From assembly GCF_900215205.1 (NCBI RefSeq), contig NZ_OBDY01000006.1, positions 248,001 through 312,000 on the forward strand: DNA of 64,000 nucleotides. Reading direction: 5' to 3'. Source of the stretch: Paractinoplanes atraurantiacus. GTDB taxonomy: Bacteria; Actinomycetota; Actinomycetes; Mycobacteriales; Micromonosporaceae. Below, piece by piece: positions 18,516-26,616 of the stretch (position 1 is its first letter; every line of letters begins with the position of its first letter). The translations under genes and the position numbers were made by a program. Under the pieces are notes generated by a model, which had not been told where the DNA came from, did no database searches, and saw only the letters and a list, made by a program, of their open reading frames with translations.

Positions 18516-19757
18516 ATGGACGCTTGGACCGGGCACGATGTGCCGAAACTGCCCGGCTCGGGGCAGCCGCCCCGCCTGTACGACTCGGCTCGCCGCTCGG
18601 TCGAGCCGTCAGTGCCCACCGGCGACGCGGCGACGATGTACGTCTGCGGCATCACGCCGTACGACGCCACGCACCTCGGCCACGCCGCCACGATGATCAC
18701 GTTCGACCTGGTCAACCGCCTGTGGCGCGACAACGGCCACGACGTGACGTACGTGCAGAACGTGACCGACATCGACGACCCGCTGCTCGAGCGGGCCGCG
18801 CGCGACGGCGAGGACTGGATCGTCCTGGGCATGCGCGAGACCGCCCTGTTCCGCGAGGACATGGAAGCCCTGCGGATCATCCCGCCGGCGCACTACGTGG
18901 GCGCCGTCGAGTCCATCCCGTCGATCGTCACCCACGTGCTGTCGCTGCTTGACGAGGGCGCGGCCTACAAGCTCGACGACGGCACCGGCGACGTCTACTT
19001 CTCCGTGGCCGCGGCCCCGCGCTTCGGCTACGAGTCGGGCTTCGACCGCGCCGAGATGACCACCCTGTCGGCCGAGCGCGGCGGCGACCCCGAGCGCGCC
19101 GGCAAGCGCGACCCGCTCGACCCGCTGCTGTGGCGCGGCGCCCGCGACGGCGAGCCCGCCTGGGACGGCGGCGACCTGGGCCCCGGCCGCCCCGGCTGGC
19201 ACATCGAGTGCACGACGATCGCCCTCAACCTGCTCGGCGACACCATCGACGTCCAGGGCGGCGGCAACGACCTGATCTACCCCCACCACGAGTGCTCGGC
19301 CGCCCACGCCGAGACCTTGACCGGCGCCGAGCCGTTCGCCGCGCACTACGTGCACGCCGGCATGATCGGCCTCGCGGGCGAGAAGATGTCGAAGTCCAAG
19401 GGCAACCTGGTCTTCGTCTCCCGCCTCCGCGGCGACGGCGTCGACCCCATGGCCGTGCGCCTGGGCCTGCTGTCGGGCCACTACCGCGCCGACCGCGAGT
19501 GGACCGACGAGGTCCTGAAGACCGGGGAGGACCGCCTGGCCCGCTGGCGTTCGGCGGCCGCCGCGCCTTCCGGCCCGTCGGGCGAGGGCTTGCTCGCGGC
19601 CGTACGCGAGAGCCTGTCCGACGACCTCGACGCCCCCGCCGCCCTCGCCGTGGTGGACGCCTGGGCCGAGGCGGCCCTGTCCTCGGTGGGCGACGACGAG
19701 GAGGCTCCCGCCCTCATGGCCCGCACCGTGGACGCCCTGCTCGGCATCCGCCTCTAG
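18516..19757 (+). CDS. mshC: mycothiol ligase: L-cysteine:1D-myo-inositol 2-amino-2-deoxy-alpha-D-glucopyranoside ligase
   Basis: A 413-residue enzyme that joins cysteine to GlcN-inositol in mycothiol biosynthesis. It resembles cysteinyl-tRNA synthetase: zinc ligand Cys44 in [14 protein letters not shown]-type motif HLGH (53-56), the WHIECTTIA segment and the KMSKS loop (290-294, EKMSKSKGN). It lacks the tRNA-binding C-terminal domain, as expected for MshC, and has the MshC-specific N-terminus [16 protein letters not shown] 18516 is the start. It is the last gene of the LLM-phosphatase-DUF3090-SCO1664 block; an IS remnant lies directly behind it. Confidence 0.96.
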   Translation: MDAWTGHDVPKLPGSGQPPRLYDSARRSVEPSVPTGDAATMYVCGITPYDATHLGHAATMITFDLVNRLWRDNGHDVTYVQNVTDIDDPLLERAARDGEDWIVLGMRETALFREDMEALRIIPPAHYVGAVESIPSIVTHVLSLLDEGAAYKLDDGTGDVYFSVAAAPRFGYESGFDRAEMTTLSAERGGDPERAGKRDPLDPLLWRGARDGEPAWDGGDLGPGRPGWHIECTTIALNLLGDTIDVQGGGNDLIYPHHECSAAHAETLTGAEPFAAHYVHAGMIGLAGEKMSKSKGNLVFVSRLRGDGVDPMAVRLGLLSGHYRADREWTDEVLKTGEDRLARWRSAAAAPSGPSGEGLLAAVRESLSDDLDAPAALAVVDAWAEAALSSVGDDEEAPALMARTVDALLGIRL

Positions 19758-19763
19758 ACACTT

Positions 19764-20205
19764 GCTCCTCACCGCGGCGGCGAGTTCGTCGGCGGTGCGG
19801 ACAGCGAGGTTGGCCAGGCTGCCTTTCATCGTCGACCAGACCTTCTCGACTGGGTTCAACTCCGGCGCATCGGCGGCGACTTGTGGGCCGACAGACCGTC
19901 CCAGACCAGCACGATCGGCGCCTGCAACTGCTGATGCGCAGCGTCGAGTAACCGGATCAGATCCGGCTCGCGGAGCCCTTTCGGCTGACCTTTACGCCCG
20001 CGGTAAAGCAGCGTGCGGTAGATCAACCGTCTGGACTCACCGGGCCGGTAGCAGCGCAACCCGGCCACCGACATCCGCCCGAGCTCGAGTCGTTGCTTGA
20101 GCCGGGCCAACTGCTCGTCGGACAGTTTCGGGTCCGGCCCGGCCGGGCCCCGCGAAGCCGGCGCGGCCGCTCGATCACGCCCTCCCGCGGGATAATGGAC
20201 CTGGG
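19764..20205 (-). pseudogene. degraded IS630-family transposase
   Basis: Two minus-strand frames carry parts of an IS630-type transposase. Around 20050-20205 are ASRGPAGPDPKLSDEQLARL and then, directly joined, RMSVAGLRCYRPGESRRL; the central segment that would hold the first catalytic Asp is missing. From 19880-19990 the frame gives IVLVWDGLSAHKSPPMR, and after a further loss and frame change near 19858 it resumes as LNPVEKVWSTMKGSLANLAV, the family's C-terminal DE region, ending near 19764. At least two internal deletions and one frameshift make it non-functional. Terminal inverted repeats were not identified. Confidence 0.82.
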
Positions 20206-20489
20206 GGACGCCCCCGGGGAGGGCGGGATCGTTTTCGCGGCCGGTTTTCTCGGCGTGTCGCGGCTTTTCGCCCGCGTGACGCCCTCTTCGCAGCCCGTTG
20301 AGCGCTTGACGGACCGCTTCCGCGATCGGCTGTGGAGCGCCCCGCGCCGACCTTAGACGGTGATCTTGGGTTACTGGGCGGTTTGACGATTTTGTACGCG
20401 GTCGGTCGGACCTATCCGAAATCAGCCACATTTCGATGACAGAAGGGCCAGACTTTCGGTGGTCAAACAATCGTCCGAAAGGAAATACC
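20206..20489. other. intergenic region between IS remnant and secreted-protein gene
   Basis: No convincing gene is seen. The left part may be residual N-terminal transposase sequence in a shifted frame (GLRRGRHAGEKPRHAEKTG on the minus strand). The right 130 bp is comparatively AT-rich and should hold the promoter of the downstream secreted-protein gene, which has GAAAGGA just before its ATG. Confidence 0.5.
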
Positions 20490-20810
20490 ATGCGTCGTCC
20501 GGTCATGTACGTTGGGGGTCTTCTGCTGGCCGCCGGTGCGAGCCTCGCCTTCGCGGGTCCCGCCTCCGCCGCTGTCTCCCACGACAGCCACGCAGCCGTT
20601 GTCGCCCACAACCCGTACGGCGACGACAACGACGTCGACTTCGACTACGACTACCGTTCGCTGAACTACGACTTCGACTACCGCTCGAACCGCGAGGACA
20701 ACGGCGACTACACCCAGGTCAGCCTCCTGAACCTGCTCAGCCCGAACGGCCACCACAACCAGGGCCTGGGCCTGGGCCTGCTCGGCAACGGCGGCACCTT
20801 CGGCGGCTGA
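20490..20810 (+). CDS. small secreted Asp/Tyr-rich protein
   Basis: A 106-residue exported protein. The signal peptide is clear: MRRPVMYVGGLLLAAGASLA with a cleavage site near PASA-AVS (about residue 28). The mature part is acidic with Asp-Phe-Asp-Tyr repeats (DFDYDYRSLNYDFDYRSN) and ends in a Gly/Leu/Asn-rich tail with LGLGLLGNGG. The start ATG 20490 follows GAAAGGA. A strong terminator lies after the stop, so it is a single-gene transcript. No named family; not a chaplin, since the chaplin core and Cys pair are absent. A surface or matrix role is a guess. Confidence 0.75.
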   Translation: MRRPVMYVGGLLLAAGASLAFAGPASAAVSHDSHAAVVAHNPYGDDNDVDFDYDYRSLNYDFDYRSNREDNGDYTQVSLLNLLSPNGHHNQGLGLGLLGNGGTFGG

Positions 20811-20848
20811 CAAGCCGAAACCTCACCGGCGACCTTCGCCGTTGACTA

Positions 20849-20883
20849 AAACCCGGGGCACCCACAGCGGGCGCCCCGGGTTT
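20849..20883 (+). terminator. rho-independent terminator
   Basis: An 11-bp stem AAACCCGGGGC / GCCCCGGGTTT with a 13-base loop follows the secreted-protein gene by 38 bases; it also faces the convergent SMI1/KNR4 gene and may serve both. Confidence 0.85.
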
Positions 20884-20906
20884 CTGCTTCTCTGATATTC
20901 CCGGTA

Positions 20907-22226
20907 TCAAAGCTCCAGGACGGTTTTCTTGATCGGGGGCCGGTCGAACAGGGCGAGGATCTCGACTGCGAGCGCTGCGACGTCGAGGGGGTTCGGGTTC
21001 CTCGCTCCCACCTCGATGCCGGCGGCGAGCAGATGGCGCGGGACGGCGCCGGCGTCGAGCAGGACCCGCCAGTCCGCTGGTGACAGGGCGAGGTACTCCA
21101 GGGCGGTCAGCTCGGTGACTTGCCGGGGATCGGCGAGCGTGCCCGGGTACGCCCGAAGCGTCCGCAGCCTCGGCAGGCCGATGACCGGTTCCAGGCTCAG
21201 TGGCGCACCGTCGCGCACACCCAGGAGCAAGACCTCCAGTCGGGGGTCAGCGGCCGCCTCGATGCTCGGCAGGCTGCGGGCGTTGACGTGGGCGACCAGC
21301 GGTGGCCGGTCTCCCCGCGGGTCGTCATGCGCCGACAACCGCCGGTGGACCACCAGGTCGGTGAGCGAGTCCGCGTAAAGCGAGGCGCCGATGGTCTCAT
21401 CGTGGGGAATGAAGATGATCTGGCCGGTGTGCCCGGCCGGGCCGGGCGTCAGGTCGACGGCGAAACAGCCGTTGCCGGCATCGTCACCGAAGACGATCCA
21501 GCCCGGCGACCCGACCAGTTGCTGGACGGCGACGCCAGGTCCGGTCGCGACCGCCACGGACGCCGCGGACGCCCACGCGGCCGGTCGGGACGCGACATCC
21601 GCGATGAAGACCTGGTCGAGTGGGTAGAGGAAGACGCCAAGCACGTCTGCTACGCGGATCGTCTCCTCGAAGTCCTGCTCCGCACCGCCGTGGACGACGT
21701 GGAAGAGTGCCTTGAGCTCGTCCGGCAGTGCGACCCCCAGCCGCGCCCCGGCGGCCGCGATCTCCGCCTCGGTCGCCGGCTCGGCCCCGGGAAGCCGTTC
21801 GCGCAGCGTACGCCGCAGCAACTCCGGATCCGCTGAGCGTGCCGGCATCGCGGCCGGGACAGGGTCGGGCAGACGACGCCAAGGCTCCGGAACGGCGCCG
21901 TCGGCCAGAATCAGCGTATCGAGGTGCGGCCCGGCACCGTTCTGCGCAACCGCGCCCGGTTCCAGCAGGTGAAGCACGACCCGTCCGGGCGACGGCGCCT
22001 GCACCACGAACCAGATGTCCTCCAAGCCGCTCTGCTTCAACGCCTCGAGCACCCGTCCGACCGCGTCCCACTCCTGCTGCACGTCTCCGGCCGGGAAGGT
22101 CCGGCCGGGCACCGGCACACTCCACGCGCGAGGGCTGATGTGGCCGGCCGCATGCCCGCCGACCTGGACCTCGACGAACTCCAGCAGCGGCCGCCACGTC
22201 GCGACGTCATAGATGGGCAGCACCAC
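20907..22226 (-). CDS. SMI1/KNR4 family protein
   Basis: A protein of about 439 residues with a SMI1/KNR4 (SUKH) domain in the middle: ATEAEIAAAGARLGVALPDE is the typical opening helix pair, followed by LKALFHVVHGG and, later, GWIVFGDDAGNGCFAVDLTPG, the SUKH core. The C-terminal quarter has leucine-repeat-like strands (LPRLRTLRAYPG, LTALEYLALSP). I chose GTG 22226 because GGGAGGA lies 5-6 bases upstream; a GTG at 22256 would add ten residues but lacks a ribosome site. SUKH proteins often act as immunity proteins against toxins, but no toxin gene is next to it, so a housekeeping scaffold role is equally possible. Confidence 0.78.
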   Translation of the reverse strand: MVLPIYDVATWRPLLEFVEVQVGGHAAGHISPRAWSVPVPGRTFPAGDVQQEWDAVGRVLEALKQSGLEDIWFVVQAPSPGRVVLHLLEPGAVAQNGAGPHLDTLILADGAVPEPWRRLPDPVPAAMPARSADPELLRRTLRERLPGAEPATEAEIAAAGARLGVALPDELKALFHVVHGGAEQDFEETIRVADVLGVFLYPLDQVFIADVASRPAAWASAASVAVATGPGVAVQQLVGSPGWIVFGDDAGNGCFAVDLTPGPAGHTGQIIFIPHDETIGASLYADSLTDLVVHRRLSAHDDPRGDRPPLVAHVNARSLPSIEAAADPRLEVLLLGVRDGAPLSLEPVIGLPRLRTLRAYPGTLADPRQVTELTALEYLALSPADWRVLLDAGAVPRHLLAAGIEVGARNPNPLDVAALAVEILALFDRPPIKKTVLEL

Positions 22227-22446
22227 GGAAATCCTCCCGCTCCCCGATGCAGACACGAGGCCCTTCGGCCGGACGATCGATCAGGGGCGATCTTGTCATG
22301 GTCGGAGGCGCGCACATCGCCAGATCCCGCACCCGCGCCAAGCAGCGTCTTCGGTTAGTGCTCGGCAAAGGCGGGACGAGCGCCGAGCACGGCAGAAAGC
22401 GTGAGGCCGCCTGAAGGCTCGGCCAAGACCAGAGAGAGCGGAGAGC

Positions 22447-22725
22447 GTGCTGTCAAGGACCCTCGACAAAAAGACAAGGACGCTTGACTTTATGACAAGG
22501 GGACGCGACAGCCAGGGCATGGCTGGTCGAGTCGAGGGCGTCGAGCGTACGGTCGCGGTCGAATCTTCTGCTCTGGCCTTCTGGGCTACCGCCGGCGCGG
22601 CGCTGACTTACAGCATTGTGGACTCGTTCGCCCACATGCCGGCGCTGAAGGGGCCCTGGGTGCTGCTCTTCGCGTTGTTCGCCTGGTGCGTGGCCCAAGC
22701 GATGCGGCAGGAGCGGTACCGCTGA
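22447..22725 (+). CDS. small membrane protein paired with XRE regulator
   Basis: Up to 92 residues with two hydrophobic stretches (ALAFWATAGAALTYSIVDSF and PWVLLFALFAWCVAQAM). The GTG at 22447 follows GGAGAGC, but the first codons overlap three copies of a GACAAGG-type motif that look like regulatory DNA, so ATG 22492 or 22519 may be the true start. Its stop overlaps the ATG of the regulator by one base. Pairs of a small membrane protein and a YozG-like regulator are common in actinobacteria; function is unknown. Confidence 0.65.
   Translation: MLSRTLDKKTRTLDFMTRGRDSQGMAGRVEGVERTVAVESSALAFWATAGAALTYSIVDSFAHMPALKGPWVLLFALFAWCVAQAMRQERYR
22451..22510. promoter_or_regulatory. cluster of operator-like dyads upstream of membrane protein/XRE pair
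   Basis: Three related elements lie in 60 bp: TGTCAAGGACCCTCGACA (22451-22468), GACAAGGACGCTTGAC (22473-22488, dyad with 12 of 16 bases symmetrical) and TGACAAGGGGACGCGACA (22493-22510). They share GACAAGG-type half sites in both orientations, as expected of binding sites for the adjacent XRE regulator. Function is inferred. Confidence 0.5.
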
Positions 22726-22946
22726 TGCGCAACCGCCTTCGGGTGCTGCGGGCCGAACGAAGCTGGACGCAGGAAGCCCTGGCCGGCAAGCTCGGTGTCT
22801 CCCGTCAGACCATCAACTCGATCGAGACCGGGAAGTACGACCCGAGCCTGCTCGTCGCCTTTGGACTGGCGCAGGTCTTCGACTGCCGCATCGAGGACAT
22901 CTTCACCCCGGCAGCGACGGTCGGAAACGGCCACCGCGAGGCCTGA
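22725..22946 (+). CDS. XRE family transcriptional regulator (YozG-like)
   Basis: A 73-residue stand-alone helix-turn-helix protein. The HTH is SWTQEALAGKLGVSRQTINS followed by IETGKYDPSLLVAF, and the tail FDCRIEDIFTP is the typical end of YozG/PlcR-like small regulators. ATG 22725 overlaps the stop of the membrane protein gene (TGATG), so the pair is coupled. It probably represses its own operon through the dyads at 22451-22510. It is convergent with and 3 bp from the GntR gene. Confidence 0.88.
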   Translation: MRNRLRVLRAERSWTQEALAGKLGVSRQTINSIETGKYDPSLLVAFGLAQVFDCRIEDIFTPAATVGNGHREA

Positions 22947-22949
22947 AGG

Positions 22950-23741
22950 TCAGGTCAAGGCCAAGCCGGGACCCGGGTCGGGCGCCGGGACCGGCGCGGG
23001 GATCTTGTACTCCTCGGTGAGCGTGGTCATCGGACCCGGCCACGTCGCCTGGGCCACCTCGATCGGCTTGCGGGACTCGTCGAAGGCGACGTGCAGCAGG
23101 TGCAGCACGGGCGTGTCGGGGCGGATCTGGAGGGTCTCGGCCTCGTCGCGGCTGGGCTGGCGGGCGCTGATCGTGTCGGTGGCCGAGGCGTACCTCTTGT
23201 CGAGAACGTCCTCGGCCTCCTGATAGAGGGGCCGGCCGAACGACTCGGGGCGCTCCAGCGAGGTGCCGCTCGCGTCGGTGACGCGGAACCAGGAGGCGCC
23301 GAGCTCCACAGTGGCGTCGTCGGTCTTGACGATGTGGCGGCGGACCAGCATCTCGGTGCCGTCGCGCACGCCGAAGGCGTCGGCCACCTCGGCCGGTGCC
23401 GGTTCGCGGCCGACGCTGACCAGCTGCTGGCGGTAGCGGGCGGCCAGGTCGGCGTGGTAGCCGCGGTGTGCGCCGTAGCGTCCGCGGGACAGGCGGTTGA
23501 GGCGGCGCCGGGTGCCGCGTACATACGTACCCGAACCCGGTTTTGTAATGAGAATGCCCTCGACCCGCAGCTGATCGACGGTCCTTTGGACCGTCTGTTT
23601 GGCCACGCCGAACATCTCCGCCATGGCCGGGATGGAGGGCAGCCGCTCGCCGGGTTGCCAGTCGCCGCGCCGAATGCGTTCGCGCAGCTGGGTGGCGATC
23701 TGCCGGTGAGGGAACTCAGCGGCGCCGGGATTGATCGTCAT
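22950..23741 (-). CDS. GntR family regulator (HutC/UTRA subfamily)
   Basis: A 263-residue regulator with an N-terminal GntR winged helix (residues 13-75: RQIATQLRERIRRGDWQPGE, then MFGVAKQTVQRTVDQL and GSGTYVRG) and a C-terminal UTRA ligand-binding domain (about 105-245). ATG 23741 has GGAGG five bases upstream. The C-terminal tail is Pro/Gly rich. A CCTAGG-type palindrome lies directly upstream and fits autoregulation. The ligand and other targets are unknown. Confidence 0.9.
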   Translation of the reverse strand: MTINPGAAEFPHRQIATQLRERIRRGDWQPGERLPSIPAMAEMFGVAKQTVQRTVDQLRVEGILITKPGSGTYVRGTRRRLNRLSRGRYGAHRGYHADLAARYRQQLVSVGREPAPAEVADAFGVRDGTEMLVRRHIVKTDDATVELGASWFRVTDASGTSLERPESFGRPLYQEAEDVLDKRYASATDTISARQPSRDEAETLQIRPDTPVLHLLHVAFDESRKPIEVAQATWPGPMTTLTEEYKIPAPVPAPDPGPGLALT

Positions 23742-23755
23742 GCGACCTCCTAGAC

Positions 23756-23769
23756 CCTAGGTTCCTAGG
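23756..23769. promoter_or_regulatory. putative GntR operator
   Basis: CCTAGGTTCCTAGG, two CCTAGG palindromes separated by TT, with a third CCTAG at 23749-23753 overlapping the ribosome-binding site. The site lies 15 bases upstream of the GntR start codon. Confidence 0.55.
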
Positions 23770-23940
23770 ATGCAGTAGGCGGTGCGACACGCCACGACGA
23801 CACGCCGAAGGGTCAAGAGCTTGATGTCGTAGCGGGGTGGGGCGTACAGATCGCTGCTCCCGCCGAGGGCCGCGGCGGGGCGAGCAGGGCGCTGCGCGCC
23901 CAGAACGCTCACCCCACCACGGCGACGTGCGTGAGGGGTT

Positions 23941-23959
23941 GCGCTCGAAAACCGAGCGC
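23941..23959. terminator. hairpin after PAC2 gene
   Basis: A perfect 7-bp stem GCGCTCG / CGAGCGC with a five-base loop directly follows the PAC2 stop codon on the minus strand. There is no T-tract, so termination is uncertain. Confidence 0.45.
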
Positions 23960-24828
23960 TACCAGGAACCGGCGGTCGGGCCGGCCGAGCCGCCGCGGCG
24001 GCGAAGGTACTTCTCGAACTCGCTGGCGATCTCGTCACCGGTCAGCGGCTGAATGCCCTCGTCGCCGACGCGCTCCTCGAGCTCGCGGACGTACTCGCCC
24101 AGCTCGGCGTCCTGCTCGGCGGCGGCGCGGACCCGCTTCTCCCACTCGTCGGCTTCCTCGGCCAGGTCGGTCATGGGCACCGGCAGGTCGAGCACGTCCT
24201 CGAGGCGGCTGAGCAGGGCCAGTGTCGCCTTGGGGCAGGGCGGGTTGTTGGCGTAGTGCGGCACGTGCACCCAGAAGCTCAGAGCGTCCAGCTCGGCGCG
24301 GCCGGCCGCCTCCTGGAGCACGCCGACGATGCCGGTGGGGCCGTCGTAGCGGGTGGGCGCCACCTTGTACTTCTCGGCCGCGCCCTTGTCGGTGGCGGAA
24401 CCGCTGATCGGCAGGGGCCTCGTGTAGGGCACGTCGGCCAGCAGCGCGCCCAGCAGGACGATGCGGTTGACCTCGAGGCTGTGGCAGATTTCGAGGATCT
24501 GCTCGCAGAAGGTGCGCCAGCGCATGCTCGGCTCGATGCCGCGGATCAGCACCACGTCGCGGTCGCTGCCGGGCGGGCTGGCCACGGTGAACCGCGTCGT
24601 CGGCCACTCGATCTTGCGGGTCTCGCCGTCGGACATCGTGACGGTGGGCCGGCTGACCTGGAAGTCGTAGAAGTCCTCCGGGTCGATGGTGGTGATCTCG
24701 CGGGCCTGCCACACCTGCTCGAGGTGTTCCACGGCCGCGGTCGATGCGTCCGCAGCATCATTCCAGCCCTCGAAGGCGGCGATAGCCACGGGGGAGCGGA
24801 GCAGCGGAAGGCCGTCGAACTCAGTCAT
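23959..24828 (-). CDS. PAC2 family protein
   Basis: A 289-residue PAC2-fold protein, related in fold to eukaryotic proteasome-assembly chaperone 2 and equivalent to mycobacterial Rv2125-type proteins. It begins MTEFDGLPLLRSPVAIAAFEGWNDA, contains RIVLLGALLADVPYTRP and WVHVPHYANNPPCPKATLAL, and ends with an acidic helical tail followed by EFEKYLRRRGG. ATG 24828 is the start; a TAGGCT hexamer ends six bases upstream, allowing a leaderless transcript. A role with the proteasome in bacteria has not been shown; it is about 29 kb from the proteasome genes here. Confidence 0.9.
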   Translation of the reverse strand: MTEFDGLPLLRSPVAIAAFEGWNDAADASTAAVEHLEQVWQAREITTIDPEDFYDFQVSRPTVTMSDGETRKIEWPTTRFTVASPPGSDRDVVLIRGIEPSMRWRTFCEQILEICHSLEVNRIVLLGALLADVPYTRPLPISGSATDKGAAEKYKVAPTRYDGPTGIVGVLQEAAGRAELDALSFWVHVPHYANNPPCPKATLALLSRLEDVLDLPVPMTDLAEEADEWEKRVRAAAEQDAELGEYVRELEERVGDEGIQPLTGDEIASEFEKYLRRRGGSAGPTAGSW

Positions 24829-26006
24829 AGCCAAAGCCTACTTGCGCCCGCACCACACCACCCGTCGGCCGCGCCGCCACAGTGTCACGCTCAGCGCTCG
24901 CGCATTTCACTCCTAAAACCACAAAATCCGCCTATTTAACGCAGGCGAAGCGCGACGACCAAGCGCAAACCGCCAACGCATCCGCCCGAACCGAGCGCGA
25001 TGAGGGCGGTGCGCGGCGCTGGGGGGCAGTGCGTGGCGCGGTAGTGGCGGCGGTAGGCGCGGTGGCGGCCACGAATGACGAGCGGACGGCGTGGTAACAG
25101 CGGGGGCGGTGCGCGGCGCGGGGGCGCGGCTCGGCAGGTGTGGCGGGGCAGGTGCGGTGCGTTGTGGGGTGGCCGGCGCGGCGGCGGGGCAGCGGCGGTG
25201 CCCGGCGGGGCGGTGCGCGGCGCGGCGGAGGCGGTGCGCGGCCGGGGCGGAGGCGGTGCGCGGCGGGGCGGAGGCGGTGCCCGGCGGGACGGAGGCGGTG
25301 CGCGGCGAGGTGGGCGGCGCGGTGAGCGCGGCTCGGTAGGTGCGGCTCGCTAGGTGCGGTGCGTTGTGGGGTGGCAGGCGCGGCGGGCGCACCAGCAGCA
25401 GTGCGTGGCGAGGCGGGTACGCGGCCGGGGGCGGGGCGGTACGCGGGTAGGTGGCTGCGGTGCGTGGCAGGTTGGATGGCGCGGTGAGTGTGGTGCGCGG
25501 CGCGGTGGCCGCGGAGCGCGAGGGGCGCGGCAGGGTAGGTGCGGTGTGCTGCCGGGTGGACGGCGCGGTGGGCATGGCGCGCTGTGGGGTGGATGGCGCG
25601 GTGAGCACGGTGGGTCCAGCGCGGTAGATGCGGGGCGCTGTGAGGTGGACGGCGCGGCGGCGCGGCGGCGGCGCGGTTGGTGCGGTGTGGGCGGTGCGCG
25701 GCCAAGTGGGCACCGTGCGCGGCGCGCGATGGCTGGGGCGGTTATGGGCGGTAGGCCCTACGTGGGTGGGTGGTGGCCGCGGTGGGCGCTACGCGCGGTA
25801 GGCAGTGCGCGGTGAGCGCTGAACGGGGTGCTCAGCGGGGTGCGGCGCAGCGGGGTGGGCGTGCCGGCGCGCCTCCGCGCTTCGCGCAGCCCGGCGCAGG
25901 CGCGGTGCGTGGTGGCGGTGGGAGCGGGAGTGGCGCGGGGTGAGGGGCGGTGGCCGCGGTGGCGAGGTGCGGTGGCCGCGGTGAGGTGCGGTGGGTGGGG
26001 GTGGGT
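24829..26006. repeat. 1.2-kb G-rich low-complexity region, no gene
   Basis: Apart from the first 110 bp, which include an AT-rich island (about 24905-24940) and the PAC2 promoter, this stretch is built of degenerate GGTGCGCGGC-type units. The plus strand is G-rich and A-poor. Open frames exist in several registers on both strands but all encode Ala/Arg/Gly/Pro strings typical of repeats, with no recognisable protein. A 23-bp segment (GGTGCGGTGCGTTGTGGGGT plus GGC) occurs identically at 25151-25173 and 25353-25375. Several G-runs could form quadruplexes. Confidence 0.8.
25227..25311. repeat. tandem 21-22 bp repeat, four copies
   Basis: GGAGGCGGTG begins at 25227, 25249, 25270 and 25291, giving four tandem units with 21-22 base spacing inside the larger G-rich region. 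Confidence 0.75.
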
Positions 26007-26558
26007 TCAGACTTTGGCGGGGATGCGGCGGTGTAGTTCGGCTAGCAGGACCTCGGGGCCGGGGGACATGAGGCCCACGTCGACGAGGTAGGCGGTCTGG
26101 CCGTTGCGGCGGCGGGTTCGGGGTGGGCGGCCCGGGCCCTGCAGCTCCTGGGCGAACTCGCCGTCGCGGGGGGTGACGATGAGTTCGGCGAACGGGCCGC
26201 GGTAGCGCAGGGCCACCGTGTCGACGCCCGCCCAGGGCAGGTGGACGGGGCGGCGGCCGGTGGCGGCGAAGTCGAGGCCGCGCATGGACGTGTGCAGCCA
26301 GCCCAGGCGGCGCCAGACCAGCAGCATGATCAGGGCTGAGGTGACGACCGGGACGATCAGGGCCAGCTCCAGCGAGACGACCAGGTCGCCGGCGGTCAAG
26401 GTGTCGCCCAGGGCCAGGCGCAACAGCGCGAACAGGCCGAGAGTGGTGACCCAGACGGCGGCGACGACCCACAGCATGGTGACGAAGACGTTGGCCCGGG
26501 GCTGGAAGAACGTCAGTGTGTCGTCGTCCGGTCCGAGCACTTCGTCGATGTGCGCCAC
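26007..26558 (-). CDS. membrane protein with PH-like C-terminal region, hypothetical
   Basis: A protein of 183 residues with two membrane segments (about 24-47 and 62-82: VFVTMLWVVAAVWVTTLGLF and LELALIVPVVTSALIMLLVW) and a cytoplasmic beta-rich C-terminus with VDTVALRYRGPFAELIVTPR, resembling bacterial PH-type membrane proteins. GTG 26558 (VAHIDEVLGPDDD) is chosen because a CATAAT hexamer ends about six bases upstream, suggesting a leaderless message; a TTG at 26588 is the upstream alternative. It is divergent from a GNAT gene. Family assignment is tentative. Confidence 0.65.
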   Translation of the reverse strand: MAHIDEVLGPDDDTLTFFQPRANVFVTMLWVVAAVWVTTLGLFALLRLALGDTLTAGDLVVSLELALIVPVVTSALIMLLVWRRLGWLHTSMRGLDFAATGRRPVHLPWAGVDTVALRYRGPFAELIVTPRDGEFAQELQGPGRPPRTRRRNGQTAYLVDVGLMSPGPEVLLAELHRRIPAKV

Positions 26559-26616
26559 GCTCGAATTATGACCGATCTTTCGGTACAAAGCGGGCGATTA
26601 TGGGTGGGTGGGTGTG

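Noticed and set aside
18609..19859. 416-residue minus-strand frame starting with a transposase-like end
   Set aside because: Only the first 35 residues are the IS630 C-terminus; the rest is antisense to mshC.
25201..25330. Possible CRISPR array
   Set aside because: Repeats are directly adjacent 21-22-mers without unique spacers, and no cas genes are present; the RecB-like gene belongs to the proteasome neighbourhood.
24913..26472. Long Ala/Pro/Arg-rich frames in the G-rich region, both strands
   Set aside because: They are low complexity in every register, lack ribosome-binding sites and domains, and overlap each other; reported as repeat DNA instead.
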